Shown here piece after piece: positions 27,243 through 36,411 of a DNA stretch of 64,000 nucleotides (position 1 is the stretch's first letter; each line of letters opens with the position of its first letter). The DNA comes from a bacterium (GTDB lineage Bacteria > Cyanobacteriota > Vampirovibrionia > Gastranaerophilales > Gastranaerophilaceae), in the NCBI GenBank assembly GCA_017470815.1, contig JAFUXT010000007.1, positions 40,021 through 104,020 of the forward strand. Direction: 5' to 3'. A program made the position numbers and the translations under genes. The notes below the pieces were generated by a model. The model was not told where the DNA came from and made no database searches. It saw only the letters and a list, made by a program, of their open reading frames with translations.

Positions 27243-28376
27243 CTATTTCTTTGCAGGAGTAACCTGATTTGCCTCTTTTTGCATTTTTTCTAACTGTTTT
27301 GTAAGTTTTTGAGTTATTTCATCAGGGTTATACTGCTTATCAACATATTCTATATTTGCTTTTTTCTTTGCTGCGTTAAGAATATCATCAAGCGCTTTAA
27401 TTTCTTTTTCACTTGTAAGGCTTTCTTTTAAATTATTCTTAACTTTTTCAAATGACTCAACGCCTGCAGGACGTCTGTCAGTAACCAAAATTACATGATA
27501 ACCGTACTGGGTTTTAACAGGGCCGACAATTGTATTTGGTTTTGCTCCAAAAGCGGCTTTGGAAAATTCAGGAACCATAACTTTTGCCTCAAAGTAGCCT
27601 AAATCTCCGCCTTTTTGAGCACTTGTAGTATCATGTGAATATTTTTTTGCATATTGGCTAAATTTTGTTGTATCAGCCTTTAATTCATTTGCAATTTTAT
27701 TTGCAAGTGCTTCACGTTCTTTTACTGTTGCTTCAATTTTTTTATTCATTTCAGATTCGGCAATTTCTTTTTTACCATTATTTGTAATTTCCTGAGAAAT
27801 CTGCATAGGATCTGTCATTAAAAGAATGTGATATGCTCTAACCTGTTCTCCGTGTTTAAATTTGTTGATATTTTTATTATAAAAATCCTTTACTTCTTTA
27901 TCCGAAACTTTCACATTCTTTGCAGTTTGTGCAAGTTTTTGCATCTTTACCTGAGTTTTTATGTCAGATTTGAACTGACTGATGCTAACATTATTTTGTT
28001 TAAGCATCTTTGAAAGATTATCTTTTCCGCCGACTTTATCAATAATTTTATCTATCGCTTTATCAACATCTTTGTTTGAAACTTTTATTCCTCTTGCTTT
28101 TGATTCCTGATCAAGAAGTTCCTGAATAACTAATTGAGTAATAACTGCACGCTCTGTCATAAGATACAAAACACCGTCTTTATCTTTTTTAATATCACCC
28201 ATACCCATTTTTGCAAACGGTGAGGCTTCAATTTGTTTGTCCATAAGTTTGTCAAAGTCATTTTGAGTAATTACTGCATCATTAACCTTGATTATTGCCT
28301 GCGAATTTTTTAAACCGCAACCTGTAAATAACATTCCTGCAACAAGTAAAGTTGCTAAAAGTTTGGTTGATTTCAT
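27243..28376 (-). CDS. SurA/PrsA-like peptidyl-prolyl isomerase lipoprotein
   Basis: A 377-residue lipoprotein. The signal peptide ends in lipobox LFTGC (Cys20). A SurA-N-like helical domain (residues about 30-165) is followed by a parvulin (PpiC) domain with AYHILL, KKYSHDTTSAQKGGDLGYF and GPVKTQYGYHVILV, and a C-terminal helical tail. Such proteins fold secreted or outer-membrane proteins outside the cytoplasm. AGAGGGA precedes ATG 28376. It lies 22 nt after mfd on the same strand and may be read through from it. Confidence 0.88.
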   Translation of the reverse strand: MKSTKLLATLLVAGMLFTGCGLKNSQAIIKVNDAVITQNDFDKLMDKQIEASPFAKMGMGDIKKDKDGVLYLMTERAVITQLVIQELLDQESKARGIKVSNKDVDKAIDKIIDKVGGKDNLSKMLKQNNVSISQFKSDIKTQVKMQKLAQTAKNVKVSDKEVKDFYNKNINKFKHGEQVRAYHILLMTDPMQISQEITNNGKKEIAESEMNKKIEATVKEREALANKIANELKADTTKFSQYAKKYSHDTTSAQKGGDLGYFEAKVMVPEFSKAAFGAKPNTIVGPVKTQYGYHVILVTDRRPAGVESFEKVKNNLKESLTSEKEIKALDDILNAAKKKANIEYVDKQYNPDEITQKLTKQLEKMQKEANQVTPAKK

Positions 28377-28397
28377 TAATTTATCCCTCTCTATTTT

Positions 28398-31300
28398 TTA
28401 ATATTCGTAACTAACCTTGCGTATATAATAAAACAAATCATTCAAAATGTTAAATATTTCATCAAAATTTACATAAGAAGTGTTTACAATAAGAACAGAT
28501 TTCCCTTCAGTACAAGTCTTTGGCACAATTGTAAACTTTATTTTTCTTGAAATGTTTGGCGGCAAAGTTCTTGCAACAAGATTCCACTCCGCCTGAGAAT
28601 AAGGAGTGTAAATTCTTATATTGTCCTGCGTTTCTCTGATTACGGTTATTTTAATTTCTGTTGCACCGAGTCTTAATCTGATGAGTTTAATAAGATTTTC
28701 AACAGGTTCAGGCGGTTTAGCAAAGCGGTCTTTCCACTCATCAACTATATAATCAAGTTCTGTTACGGATTTTACATCCGCTAACCGTTTATATTCAATC
28801 ATCTTTTGTTCGGATGAACCCACCCACTCATCAGGAATGTATGCCGTAACATTTATATCAACAATTGTCGGTTGAGTACGGTCAATTTTTTCACCCTGTA
28901 ACTCTTTTACGGTTTCTTCCAACAACTCACAATAAGTATCAAACCCGACATTTACCATGTGACCGTGTTGCTTTGTACCTAAAATATTACCAACACCTCT
29001 GATTTCCACATCACGCATTGCAATTTGATAACCGCTCCCGAGCGTTGTAAATTCTTTTATGGCTTTTAGCCTATCTGTTGCATCTTTTGAAAGTTCTTTA
29101 CTGCGTTTATAAAGGCAATAACAATATGCCTGTCTTTCACTTCGTCCTACACGCCCCCTTAACTGATACAACTGCGCAAGTCCGAATTTATCAGCACCAT
29201 GAATTATCATTGTATTGGCGTTCGGAATATCAATCCCGTTTTCAATAATTGTTGTAGCAAGCAAAATATCATATTCATGATTGGCAAAATCGACAATAAC
29301 CTCTTCAAGTTGCTTTTCGTCCATCTGACCATGCCCGACAGCAATTCTTGCATTTGGTACAATCCTTTGCAAAAGAGTTTTCATTTCCATAATAGTTTCA
29401 ACTCTGTTATACAAATAAAATACCTGTCCTTCTCTGTCAATTTCATGATTAATTGCATTACGAACCATATTTTCGTCCCAATTACCGACATAAGTCTTAA
29501 TCGGCAAACGGTTTTTAGGCGGAGTATTAATTAAAGAAATATCTTTTATCCCTGATAGTGACATATAAAGCGTTCTCGGGATCGGCGTTGCAGACATTGA
29601 AAGAATGTCAATATTTTCTCTCAACTGTTTTAGTCTTTCTTTGTGCCGAACTCCAAAACGATGTTCTTCATCTATAACTAACATTCCCAAATCTTTGAAT
29701 ACTATTCCGTCTTGTAAAAGCCTGTGAGTTCCAACAACAACATCACATTCACCCGTAGCAAGATGCTTTATTGTTTCTTTTTGCTCCTTTGAAGTTCTGA
29801 ATCGTGATAAAAGTTCGACTTTTACCCCAAAAGGCCTGAATCGTTCTTCCATTGTTTGATAATGCTGAAGCGCAAGAATAGTTGTCGGAACAATTACGGC
29901 AGCCTGCTTTCCTGAGGTTATTGCCTTAAAAATTGCCCTCATTGCAACCTCTGTTTTGCCAAACCCGACATCTCCGCAAATCAGTCTGTCCATGGGCTGA
30001 GAAGATTCCATATCGGATTTGACCTCGGTTATTGCTTTCAGCTGGTCGGGGGTTTCGGTGTATTCAAACGCTTCTTCCATCTCTATCTGCCAATTTGTAT
30101 CAGGCAAAAATTCAATTCCCTGCTGCATTTTTCGTCTTGCATACAGTCTTAATAAATCATAAGCAACAGTTTCTACCGCTTTTTTAACTTTAGTTTTTGT
30201 ATTTTCCCAATCACGACCGCCCATTTTTGACAATTTAGGTTTTGCAGTACCCGAACCTCGATAGCGGCAAAGCAAATTTATTTGCTCCGCAGGGATGTGT
30301 AACCTGTCTTTGTTTGCGTACTCAATAGTCAGATAATCTTTTAACTGTCCGTCAATTTCCTGTTTTGAAAGCCCTTTATATATCCCCAAACCGTGAATTG
30401 TATGAACAACAAATTCACCGACTTTTATATCGTTTATATTTTCAATAAACTCCGGCTTTTCTTTGAAATAAGATTTTTTGGTCGAAGTGATTTCTTTGGG
30501 GCGTTTATTAAACATCTCTCTGTCGGTTATAATAACCGTTTTAAAATCTTCTAATATACAACCGCCGCAAACTGTTGAAGGCTGAAAATCAATATTGAAA
30601 ATTTCACGTTCCGAAAGAATTTCTTTAACCCGTTCAGGATAATCTGTTGAGATTATAATTTTATAATTGGCACATTCTGTTATATAGTTTGAAATATCAT
30701 CAAGATTTGCCTCAAAATTGCGCAAAGGTTGAGAATTAAACTCAATTAAATCAAACATACTACCGTCGATAAAATTATTGAACCCGATTTTTTGGAAATA
30801 TGAAGTTTCTCTCAAAAATTCTTCATAGGTAAAGTGGTTATTAATATTATGACCCTCACCCGCATTTGCACGGCTCATAAATTCACCGGCAACTGCTCCC
30901 TCGCCTAATGGTAGAGGGGTTGATGCAGAATATTTAAGTAAATCTTCTTTTCTTTTTTGACATTCCTCATCAAGAAATTCATATTTTGAGTAAATTTCCG
31001 AAGTTTCATCAAACACAAGCGCATAATCTTTGAAATAGTCTAAAATTCCTGTCAGTTGCTTATTAAAGTACCCCTGATAAACCTCTATTCCTTCAAAATA
31101 ATTTTCTTCGGGAACATCATCCTCAAGTTCACCCTGCAAGGTTCTTACCAAGTCCTCTTGCCCTGCGGTGATGAATTTATAAACAGGATAAATCGTTGTT
31201 TCTTTTGCTTTTTCAACCGATTTTTGAGTTTCATTATCAAAATATCGAATATCTACAACCTCATCTCCCCAGAGTTCAATACGGACAGGATGGGAATTCA

Positions 31301-31835
31301 GAGAAAAAACATCTGCAATATCCCCTCTTATGCTAAATTCCGATATATCGCTGACCATTGTAGTTTTTTTGTAACCCAAATTAACCAACTGCCTTGAAAA
31401 TTTACCTAAATCGAGAGTGTCACCCACTTTGATTTTCAGACAATTTTTTTTGAAAAAATCTTCGTTAGGGAATTTTTCAAGCAGCGATTTTACGGGGCAA
31501 ATAACAACATTTGGCTTATTTAAAAGGATTTCAACCTGACGGGCATAATCATACAGGTTCGGACTAACCGTTTCATACATAGAAACATCCTGAAACGGCA
31601 TTATTTCAGCATCAATGTCGAAAATAGTTTTCAAGTCACTCTGATATTTCAGGGCAGTTTGTTCGGTTGAAGTTACCATAAGGACTTTTTTCTTTGCATA
31701 AGTTTTAATTTTGGATAATAAAAACAGGCGCAAAAAAGTTGTCAAACCTGTTACGGCAAAAGACTCTCCCTCTTTTAATCTTGCTCTGAACCGCTCATAA
31801 GGATAGGGAATATCATTTTCGTTGATGTTAAACAT
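28398..31835 (-). CDS. mfd: Transcription-repair coupling factor Mfd
   Basis: A protein of about 1145 residues. It has UvrB-like N-terminal domains, the RNA polymerase-interacting domain (GEFVVHTIHGLGIYKG), and the RecG-like translocase with Walker A GDVGFGKTEVA near residue 620, DEEH box VIDEEHRFGV, SATPIPRTL, and QLRGRVGRS. The TRCF C-terminal domain is present. Mfd removes stalled RNA polymerase and recruits UvrA. ATG 31835 (MFNINEND) is chosen because it sits 6 nt after an extended -10; an upstream frame start at 31862 would precede the promoter. Residues about 303-330 are a repeat-derived insert (STPLPLGEGAVAGEF). Confidence 0.95.
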   Translation of the reverse strand: MFNINENDIPYPYERFRARLKEGESFAVTGLTTFLRLFLLSKIKTYAKKKVLMVTSTEQTALKYQSDLKTIFDIDAEIMPFQDVSMYETVSPNLYDYARQVEILLNKPNVVICPVKSLLEKFPNEDFFKKNCLKIKVGDTLDLGKFSRQLVNLGYKKTTMVSDISEFSIRGDIADVFSLNSHPVRIELWGDEVVDIRYFDNETQKSVEKAKETTIYPVYKFITAGQEDLVRTLQGELEDDVPEENYFEGIEVYQGYFNKQLTGILDYFKDYALVFDETSEIYSKYEFLDEECQKRKEDLLKYSASTPLPLGEGAVAGEFMSRANAGEGHNINNHFTYEEFLRETSYFQKIGFNNFIDGSMFDLIEFNSQPLRNFEANLDDISNYITECANYKIIISTDYPERVKEILSEREIFNIDFQPSTVCGGCILEDFKTVIITDREMFNKRPKEITSTKKSYFKEKPEFIENINDIKVGEFVVHTIHGLGIYKGLSKQEIDGQLKDYLTIEYANKDRLHIPAEQINLLCRYRGSGTAKPKLSKMGGRDWENTKTKVKKAVETVAYDLLRLYARRKMQQGIEFLPDTNWQIEMEEAFEYTETPDQLKAITEVKSDMESSQPMDRLICGDVGFGKTEVAMRAIFKAITSGKQAAVIVPTTILALQHYQTMEERFRPFGVKVELLSRFRTSKEQKETIKHLATGECDVVVGTHRLLQDGIVFKDLGMLVIDEEHRFGVRHKERLKQLRENIDILSMSATPIPRTLYMSLSGIKDISLINTPPKNRLPIKTYVGNWDENMVRNAINHEIDREGQVFYLYNRVETIMEMKTLLQRIVPNARIAVGHGQMDEKQLEEVIVDFANHEYDILLATTIIENGIDIPNANTMIIHGADKFGLAQLYQLRGRVGRSERQAYCYCLYKRSKELSKDATDRLKAIKEFTTLGSGYQIAMRDVEIRGVGNILGTKQHGHMVNVGFDTYCELLEETVKELQGEKIDRTQPTIVDINVTAYIPDEWVGSSEQKMIEYKRLADVKSVTELDYIVDEWKDRFAKPPEPVENLIKLIRLRLGATEIKITVIRETQDNIRIYTPYSQAEWNLVARTLPPNISRKIKFTIVPKTCTEGKSVLIVNTSYVNFDEIFNILNDLFYYIRKVSYEY
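30848..30926. repeat. Palindromic element family B, in frame in mfd
   Basis: ACCCTCACCCGCATTTGC...CCCTCGCCTAATGGTAGAGG. It has the same order of blocks as the intergenic copy at 54818-54887 (read on the other strand). The mfd frame stays open through it. Confidence 0.8.
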
Positions 31836-31841
31836 ATATGT

Positions 31842-31850
31842 ATTATAGCA
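31842..31850 (-). promoter_or_regulatory. Extended -10 box at leaderless spacing, mfd
   Basis: Read on the minus strand, TGC-TATAAT is followed by ACATAT and ATG 31835. The predicted +1 falls on the A of the start codon. Confidence 0.75.
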
Positions 31851-31941
31851 AAAATTTATCAATATAGGTTTGCCTTGTCAGCCGATTTAAAAATTTTAAA
31901 GTTCATTTTATTTTTTAACTGATATGAAAGGAGAAAATAAA

Positions 31942-33237
31942 ATGACTTTTAATGCTTTAAAAGAAAAAGGTTTACCGTTGGAAAAACAAGTGCGCACATG
32001 GCATGATATTGCGCACAGAAAATACAACAAAAATGAGGTTGATTGTTATTCCCGCACCCGTCAGATTTTAATGAACGGAATTGAAGTCGAAGCGTGGAAT
32101 TTTAAACATAATTTTGCAAGACTATGTCAAGACCAAGACACATTGGAATTTTTGGCTCAAACAAAGCGTATTGAAGATGCACAACAAACTACAATAAATT
32201 GGCTTGCACCGTGCGATCAGTCAGTTTTAGAAACAACTTTGGGTTATGAACAGGTTGCGGTAGATTTAACAGCCTGGATGGCGCAAAATGAGCCTGATCC
32301 GTATGTCAAAGAAACTTTTGATTTTGGTTTATTGGAAGATTTTGACCACTTATACAGATATTCGCAGTGGGCATATATGATTCACGGGATTACCCCAAAT
32401 GCCGTTGTTCAGGGTCAGACTGATGTAATTTTAGGGCGTCCGACACAAAACCACCACAACTGTAATATTGTAAGGCTACGTAAACACTATGACAAAGCAA
32501 CAGCAACTCCGCAAACAAAAGTTAATATCTTAACCCTTGTTGCAGGCGAACAACAAACACACAACTACTACGGCGAACATGGTTTTGCCTACGGCAGCGA
32601 ACTTTTAAGAGAAACTTACGCAGAAATTAAAGACGTCGAAGAAGAACATGTTACAATGTATGAGTCTTTAATTGACCCGTCTGAATCCTTCTACGAAAAA
32701 TTACTTATGCACGAATTTACCGAAGTCTGCACATACCACAACTGCATGACTGACGAAAAAGACGAAATGCTGATGCCGATTTGGGAAGAATTTTTGGCAA
32801 TGGAACTTGATCACTTACAAACAGCGGCAAAATTATTCAAAAAATATGAAAAACGCGACCCTGAAGAAGTTATCGGCGAAGATATTGTTCACCCGTGCCA
32901 CTTTACTTCCCAAAAAGATTATGTTGAAAAAGTATTGCGCGCAGAAATTGATAAGCGTTTAGGTTCAAATAAAGATTATCAGTTTACAAAAGATATTCCT
33001 GATGATTGGGCAAGTTATTGGGTTCAGGAAACCGCGGGAAAAGACGGTTCACCGTCAGAAGTTACAATAAGAGTAATCGCAGAGCAAAAAAATCGTGACC
33101 TTGTATGTGCAAATGAAAAACTAAAATCTGATCTGCCAAAACTTGCAAAAAAATCAGTTCAGCAAAAAGGTATGACCTGTGACACCGTCACCGCTGAAGA
33201 ATACGAAAAAATGTCAAAAGAAGAATTTGAATTGTAA
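31942..33237 (+). CDS. Ferritin-like di-iron protein candidate, unknown function
   Basis: A 431-residue soluble protein that I cannot name. ATG 31942 is used because AAAGGAG lies before it. It is largely helical, with several carboxylate/His helix motifs: AGEQQTHNYYGEHG, IKDVEEEHVTMYE and MELDHLQTAAKLF. The ExxH spacing of the last two is that of ferritin-like/rubrerythrin-like di-iron sites. An N-terminal region of about 100 residues (RTWHDIAHRKYNKNEVDCYSRTR) and a C-terminal Lys-rich tail flank the core. Metal binding is inferred from these motifs only. Confidence 0.6.
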   Translation: MTFNALKEKGLPLEKQVRTWHDIAHRKYNKNEVDCYSRTRQILMNGIEVEAWNFKHNFARLCQDQDTLEFLAQTKRIEDAQQTTINWLAPCDQSVLETTLGYEQVAVDLTAWMAQNEPDPYVKETFDFGLLEDFDHLYRYSQWAYMIHGITPNAVVQGQTDVILGRPTQNHHNCNIVRLRKHYDKATATPQTKVNILTLVAGEQQTHNYYGEHGFAYGSELLRETYAEIKDVEEEHVTMYESLIDPSESFYEKLLMHEFTEVCTYHNCMTDEKDEMLMPIWEEFLAMELDHLQTAAKLFKKYEKRDPEEVIGEDIVHPCHFTSQKDYVEKVLRAEIDKRLGSNKDYQFTKDIPDDWASYWVQETAGKDGSPSEVTIRVIAEQKNRDLVCANEKLKSDLPKLAKKSVQQKGMTCDTVTAEEYEKMSKEEFEL

Positions 33238-33249
33238 TATCTTATTTCA

Positions 33250-33413
33250 CCCTCTCCCTTTGGGAGGGGGTTGAATTTTTATGTGTTAAACGAACATTAA
33301 AATTCAAGGTAGTAAATATTACAACACATTATAAACCGAATTTACCCTCTCTTGAATTTCTAATGCTCAACATTATTTCGCATTGAAATTCTTTTCTCTC
33401 CATCGGAGAGATA
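33250..33413. repeat. Family B palindromic elements, two copies
   Basis: CCCTCTCCCTTTGGGAGGGG (33250 onwards) is a simple hairpin. 33343-33413 is a longer copy, with ACCCTCTCTTG, AATGCTCAACATTATTTCGC and TCTCTCCATCGGAGAGA blocks, similar to 49222-49355. No gene is seen in 33238-33436. Confidence 0.7.
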
Positions 33414-33421
33414 GTTTTTTA

Positions 33422-33430
33422 TGCTAAAAT
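33422..33430 (+). promoter_or_regulatory. Extended -10 box at leaderless spacing, MmcQ-like gene
   Basis: TGC-TAAAAT, 6 nt (TTTATT), ATG 33437. No Shine-Dalgarno. Confidence 0.7.
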
Positions 33431-33436
33431 TTTATT

Positions 33437-34084
33437 ATGAAGAAAAAAGCAAATATTCAAAAGTTAAAAGATTACGGATTTAAGAAAAACAAAGACAAAT
33501 ACAGTTATTCGGTTGATATTATGAACGGTGATTTTACCCTCAATATCGACATTATAAACGAAAACGAAATAAAAACAGAACTAATTGAAAAGGCTTTTAA
33601 TGAGCCATATACCCTGCATCTTGTCGAAGATGCACAAGGAACTTTTGTCGGGGAAATTCGTGAACAATATCAGCAAATTTTAAATGAAATCAAAGAAAAA
33701 TGCTTTGAAATAAAGGCTTTTGAATGGGAGTACAGTTACAAAATTCTTGATTATGCAAAGAAAAAATACAACTCACCTGCCGAATATCTATGGCCAAAAT
33801 TTCCACGCAACGCAATATGCAGACGACAGGACAATGAAAAATGGTATTTTGCGATTTTATCCGTTCAGGGTTCAAAAATCGGACTTGATACAAATGAAAT
33901 AGTGGAAGTAATAGATTTGAGAGCACAAGTTGAAGATATCCCAAAACTTATTGAACAACCTAATCTTTACCCTGCATATCACATGAACAAAAAACATTGG
34001 TTTACTGTTGTTTTAGACGGTTCCGTTCCGATTAAAGAGATATACAAATATATTGATAAAAGTTATGAACTTGCAAAAAAATAA
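33437..34084 (+). CDS. MmcQ/YjbR family protein with N-terminal extension
   Basis: A 215-residue protein. The C-terminal 100 residues (YNSPAEYLWPKFPRNAICRR, WYFAIL, YPAYHMNKKHWFTVVLDG) match the MmcQ/YjbR double-wing fold. The N-terminal half (IQKLKDYGFKKNKDKYSYS) looks like an additional domain, as in some Firmicutes homologues. The family is suspected to bind DNA or regulate, without a proven function. Transcription probably starts at the ATG. Confidence 0.75.
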   Translation: MKKKANIQKLKDYGFKKNKDKYSYSVDIMNGDFTLNIDIINENEIKTELIEKAFNEPYTLHLVEDAQGTFVGEIREQYQQILNEIKEKCFEIKAFEWEYSYKILDYAKKKYNSPAEYLWPKFPRNAICRRQDNEKWYFAILSVQGSKIGLDTNEIVEVIDLRAQVEDIPKLIEQPNLYPAYHMNKKHWFTVVLDGSVPIKEIYKYIDKSYELAKK

Positions 34085-34088
34085 AATA

Positions 34089-34325
34089 TTATAAATCAAC
34101 TTTTGAAATGTCTGTCAATTCAGATACACTCATTCCAAAAGCATTTGCTATTTTTGCAAGTGTCAATGTTGTAGGACTGCTTTTTGCACGTTCTATGGCT
34201 CCAACAGAATTTTTGCTCAAATCGGCATACTCTCCAAATTGTTCCTGAGACCACCCTCTTTTGGTTCTTTCAATTTTTATTTTTAGACAAATTTTATTGT
34301 TTATTTCTAATGCACTCTTGTCCAT
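34089..34325 (-). CDS. XRE-family HTH regulator
   Basis: A 78-residue Cro/CI-type HTH protein. Helix 2-3 is visible as WSQEQFGEYADLSKNSVGAI, followed by TTLTLAKIANAFGMSVSEL. ATG 34325 is favoured because TTGAAA, a 17-bp spacer, CATAAT and 6 nt lead into it; an upstream ATG at 34364 would overlap this promoter. It is divergent from the 64-aa gene, with a perfect palindrome between them that is its likely operator. Confidence 0.85.
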   Translation of the reverse strand: MDKSALEINNKICLKIKIERTKRGWSQEQFGEYADLSKNSVGAIERAKSSPTTLTLAKIANAFGMSVSELTDISKVDL

Positions 34326-34331
34326 ATAACA

Positions 34332-34360
34332 ATTATGAGAGTTGACAAATACTTTTTCAA
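34332..34360 (-). promoter_or_regulatory. Leaderless-type promoter of XRE gene
   Basis: On the minus strand: TTGAAA (34360-34355), 17-bp spacer, CATAAT (34337-34332), 6 nt, ATG 34325. Confidence 0.7.
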
Positions 34361-34375
34361 GCATATACTATTGTC

Positions 34376-34401
34376 TTATAGACAAGTTATCTTGTCTATA
34401 A
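34376..34401. promoter_or_regulatory. Candidate operator palindrome
   Basis: Perfect inverted repeat of TTATAGACAAG around a TTAT centre, plus an overlapping TTGTCT-TAT-AGACAA (34371-34385). It lies between the divergent XRE regulator and the 64-aa gene, so autoregulation is the likely use. Confidence 0.7.
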
Positions 34402-34415
34402 GAAAGGATTATTAT

Positions 34416-34610
34416 ATGTCCAAACATAAATCAAAATTTGGATCAGGCGAATTGGAAGAATTATTGAATAAGGCAGTTTTGTTTATTGAAGTCGCAAAAA
34501 ATTCTTGCTTTTATCAAGATAATTATGCAGAAGGAGAAGTTCTCGAAAATGCCATAAATTATTTATATGATGTGCAGGATATTTTGCTTGAAGCGGAATA
34601 TAAATCGTAG
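34416..34610 (+). CDS. Unknown 64-aa protein divergent from XRE regulator
   Basis: A small acidic protein starting MSKHKSKFGSGELEELL. ATG 34416 is supported by AAAGGATT 6 nt upstream. It is mostly helical (LEELLNKAVLFIEVAKNSC; ENAINYLYDVQDILLEAEY), without signal peptide or membrane segment. The palindrome at 34376-34401 sits in its promoter region, so it is probably under control of the neighbouring XRE protein. No family recognised; a toxin-antitoxin role is possible but nothing in the sequence shows it. Confidence 0.6.
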   Translation: MSKHKSKFGSGELEELLNKAVLFIEVAKNSCFYQDNYAEGEVLENAINYLYDVQDILLEAEYKS

Positions 34611-34632
34611 AATAGTACCGGATAATACATAC

Positions 34633-34661
34633 TTGATTTTCCGAAAAAAAATTTGTAAAAT
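34633..34661 (+). promoter_or_regulatory. Leaderless-type promoter before a GTG start
   Basis: TTGATT (34633-34638), 17-bp spacer, TAAAAT (34656-34661), 6 nt, GTG 34668. The spacing favours GTG 34668 over ATG 34674. Confidence 0.7.
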
Positions 34662-34667
34662 ACATCT

Positions 34668-35399
34668 GTGGGTATGAAAATAGATAAAATAGATAAGATA
34701 AATCCTGTTGGAAATCTTGATTTATACAAGGTTCGTGAGGTTATAACCTCAAGCAAAATTACTACAGACCAAAAAATCAAGTTTATAAAAAAGAATCACT
34801 CTGAAATTTCACATCTTGTTGATGAAAAAATTTCAAGTTCGGATTTTAAGACAATAATGAATAATCGCCCTTTAATATTGTTTAAGCCGTTAAAAAATTC
34901 TTATACAAAAGCAGGTGACAAAAAACTTCTTGCAATAGCACTCGGGATTAAACCGAACGAAGTTGATAATTACATAAAGAATATAAATCTTCAGGTACGC
35001 TCCATGCAGGATATAAACACAATGGGGATTTCTAAAGATAATTATGAAGAAGTTAAAACTTATATATTTCGCCACGGAGAAAAAGAACAGGTTATAAATT
35101 TTCTTGACTATGAACTTTCTCACGCAAAAAATATTTTGCATGTTTTATACCACACATTAGAATACAATTCGGGCGGAGTTGCAGATTATTTTATACGCCC
35201 TATTCACAGACTTGATAATGGTACAATGCTTGGGATTTATAATGTTGTTGATAAAAATTTAAAAGCCGGTCGTGCATCAGGAAAAATTTCTGATGTTCAG
35301 GCACAGGAAACAGCAGAGTGGGCTCTTGCGCGAATTTATAAAATCCAAAATAATCAACGGCTTCAAAATGCTATCAAATTAAAAAAAGAACTTGAATAG
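34668..35399 (+). CDS. Unknown 243-aa protein
   Basis: Unrecognised soluble protein, Lys/Ile/Asn rich, without signal peptide or membrane helix. Starts GTG-GGT-ATG; the GTG is favoured by promoter spacing. The N-terminus MKIDKIDKINPVGN recalls the K-I-x-x-I pattern of other local proteins. Later parts (LDYELSHAKNILHVLYHTLE; FIRPIHRLDNGTMLGIY) contain several histidines but no catalytic motif I can defend. Confidence 0.6.
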   Translation: MGMKIDKIDKINPVGNLDLYKVREVITSSKITTDQKIKFIKKNHSEISHLVDEKISSSDFKTIMNNRPLILFKPLKNSYTKAGDKKLLAIALGIKPNEVDNYIKNINLQVRSMQDINTMGISKDNYEEVKTYIFRHGEKEQVINFLDYELSHAKNILHVLYHTLEYNSGGVADYFIRPIHRLDNGTMLGIYNVVDKNLKAGRASGKISDVQAQETAEWALARIYKIQNNQRLQNAIKLKKELE

Positions 35400-35496
35400 T
35401 TGTTCAATAATTATTAAGAAAATTATATACAATATTGCAATCAAAAAGTTTATTATTGCTGTACAATCTAAGCAATAAGTTACATTTTTTATGTAA

Positions 35497-36405
35497 TTAA
35501 TTCATTTTGCGTTTGAGATCGTTACGAAAATCCGTCAAAGGACCTGTATTCGGATTTCTGATAATCTGATAATATTTTTGGGCATAAGTTATAGGATATT
35601 TCGGAACCCAACTGAATTTTTTGTATATATTAATGGTATCAGCACCATAAGAAAGCATAAGATCATCAATTGTTTCTTCGTGAGCAGGCGAAATTGAAGA
35701 TATTATTTTCAACACATAATCAGAAAATGTTAATACTGAATAACCTGAAACAACACCTGTTTCTTTAATAAATTTGTATAAATTTATTCCGGTACCTTTG
35801 TCATAGATATGTTCTCTTGCATTTTCAGGAAGAATTAATTGTCCAGAATCCGCTTTTTCAATTTCGTACCAATCACCTTTATATAAAATCCTCATTACGC
35901 TTTGAGAAGGCATATATATATCATCAAATTCATTATCTAAAAGAACTTTTCCGTCAAAATTCATTACTCCGTATTTATAATTTTTGTAGGTCAAAAACAT
36001 TCTGCCAAAAAGCAAGTCTATTTTTTGGTATTTGTGCGGAATAATAATTTGACCGTATTCATTATACAAACCAAAATTGTTCGAATTGCCGAATTTTACA
36101 TATTTTCCCAAAATTCTTTCTGCGTGGCGATACTTTGGTTCAATTATTATGTTTCCCTTTTCGTCAGTCAGTCCGAATTTTTCGTTTTTTGCCTGCACAA
36201 GCCAGGTATGATACCCTATACGAATCATCTTTTTATAAATTGCATCCGTCAAAATGGAGCCGTCTTTGTCTTTGAGTCCCCACTTTTCATTCACCTGATA
36301 TAGAATTACATCATCATTGGTAAAACCCCTGTCGATTGTATTATCTGCAATAGCAGGCATAAAAGAAACACATAAAAAACTAAAAATAACCAACAATTTT
36401 TTCAT
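35497..36405 (-). CDS. Exported WG-repeat protein
   Basis: A 302-residue protein with a signal peptide (about 20 residues, MPAIA) followed by at least four WG-type beta repeats: KWGLKDKDGSI, KFGLTDEKGNIIIEPKY, NFGLYNEYGQIIIPHKY and KYGVMNFDGKVLLDNEF. WG repeats form propeller-like surfaces in extracellular or cell-surface proteins and usually mediate binding. The C-terminal 120 residues are a different helical domain (SPAHEETIDDLMLSYGADTI). Divergent from the HExxH gene with only about 45 nt between starts. Confidence 0.8.
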   Translation of the reverse strand: MKKLLVIFSFLCVSFMPAIADNTIDRGFTNDDVILYQVNEKWGLKDKDGSILTDAIYKKMIRIGYHTWLVQAKNEKFGLTDEKGNIIIEPKYRHAERILGKYVKFGNSNNFGLYNEYGQIIIPHKYQKIDLLFGRMFLTYKNYKYGVMNFDGKVLLDNEFDDIYMPSQSVMRILYKGDWYEIEKADSGQLILPENAREHIYDKGTGINLYKFIKETGVVSGYSVLTFSDYVLKIISSISPAHEETIDDLMLSYGADTINIYKKFSWVPKYPITYAQKYYQIIRNPNTGPLTDFRNDLKRKMN

Positions 36406-36411
36406 AATTTA

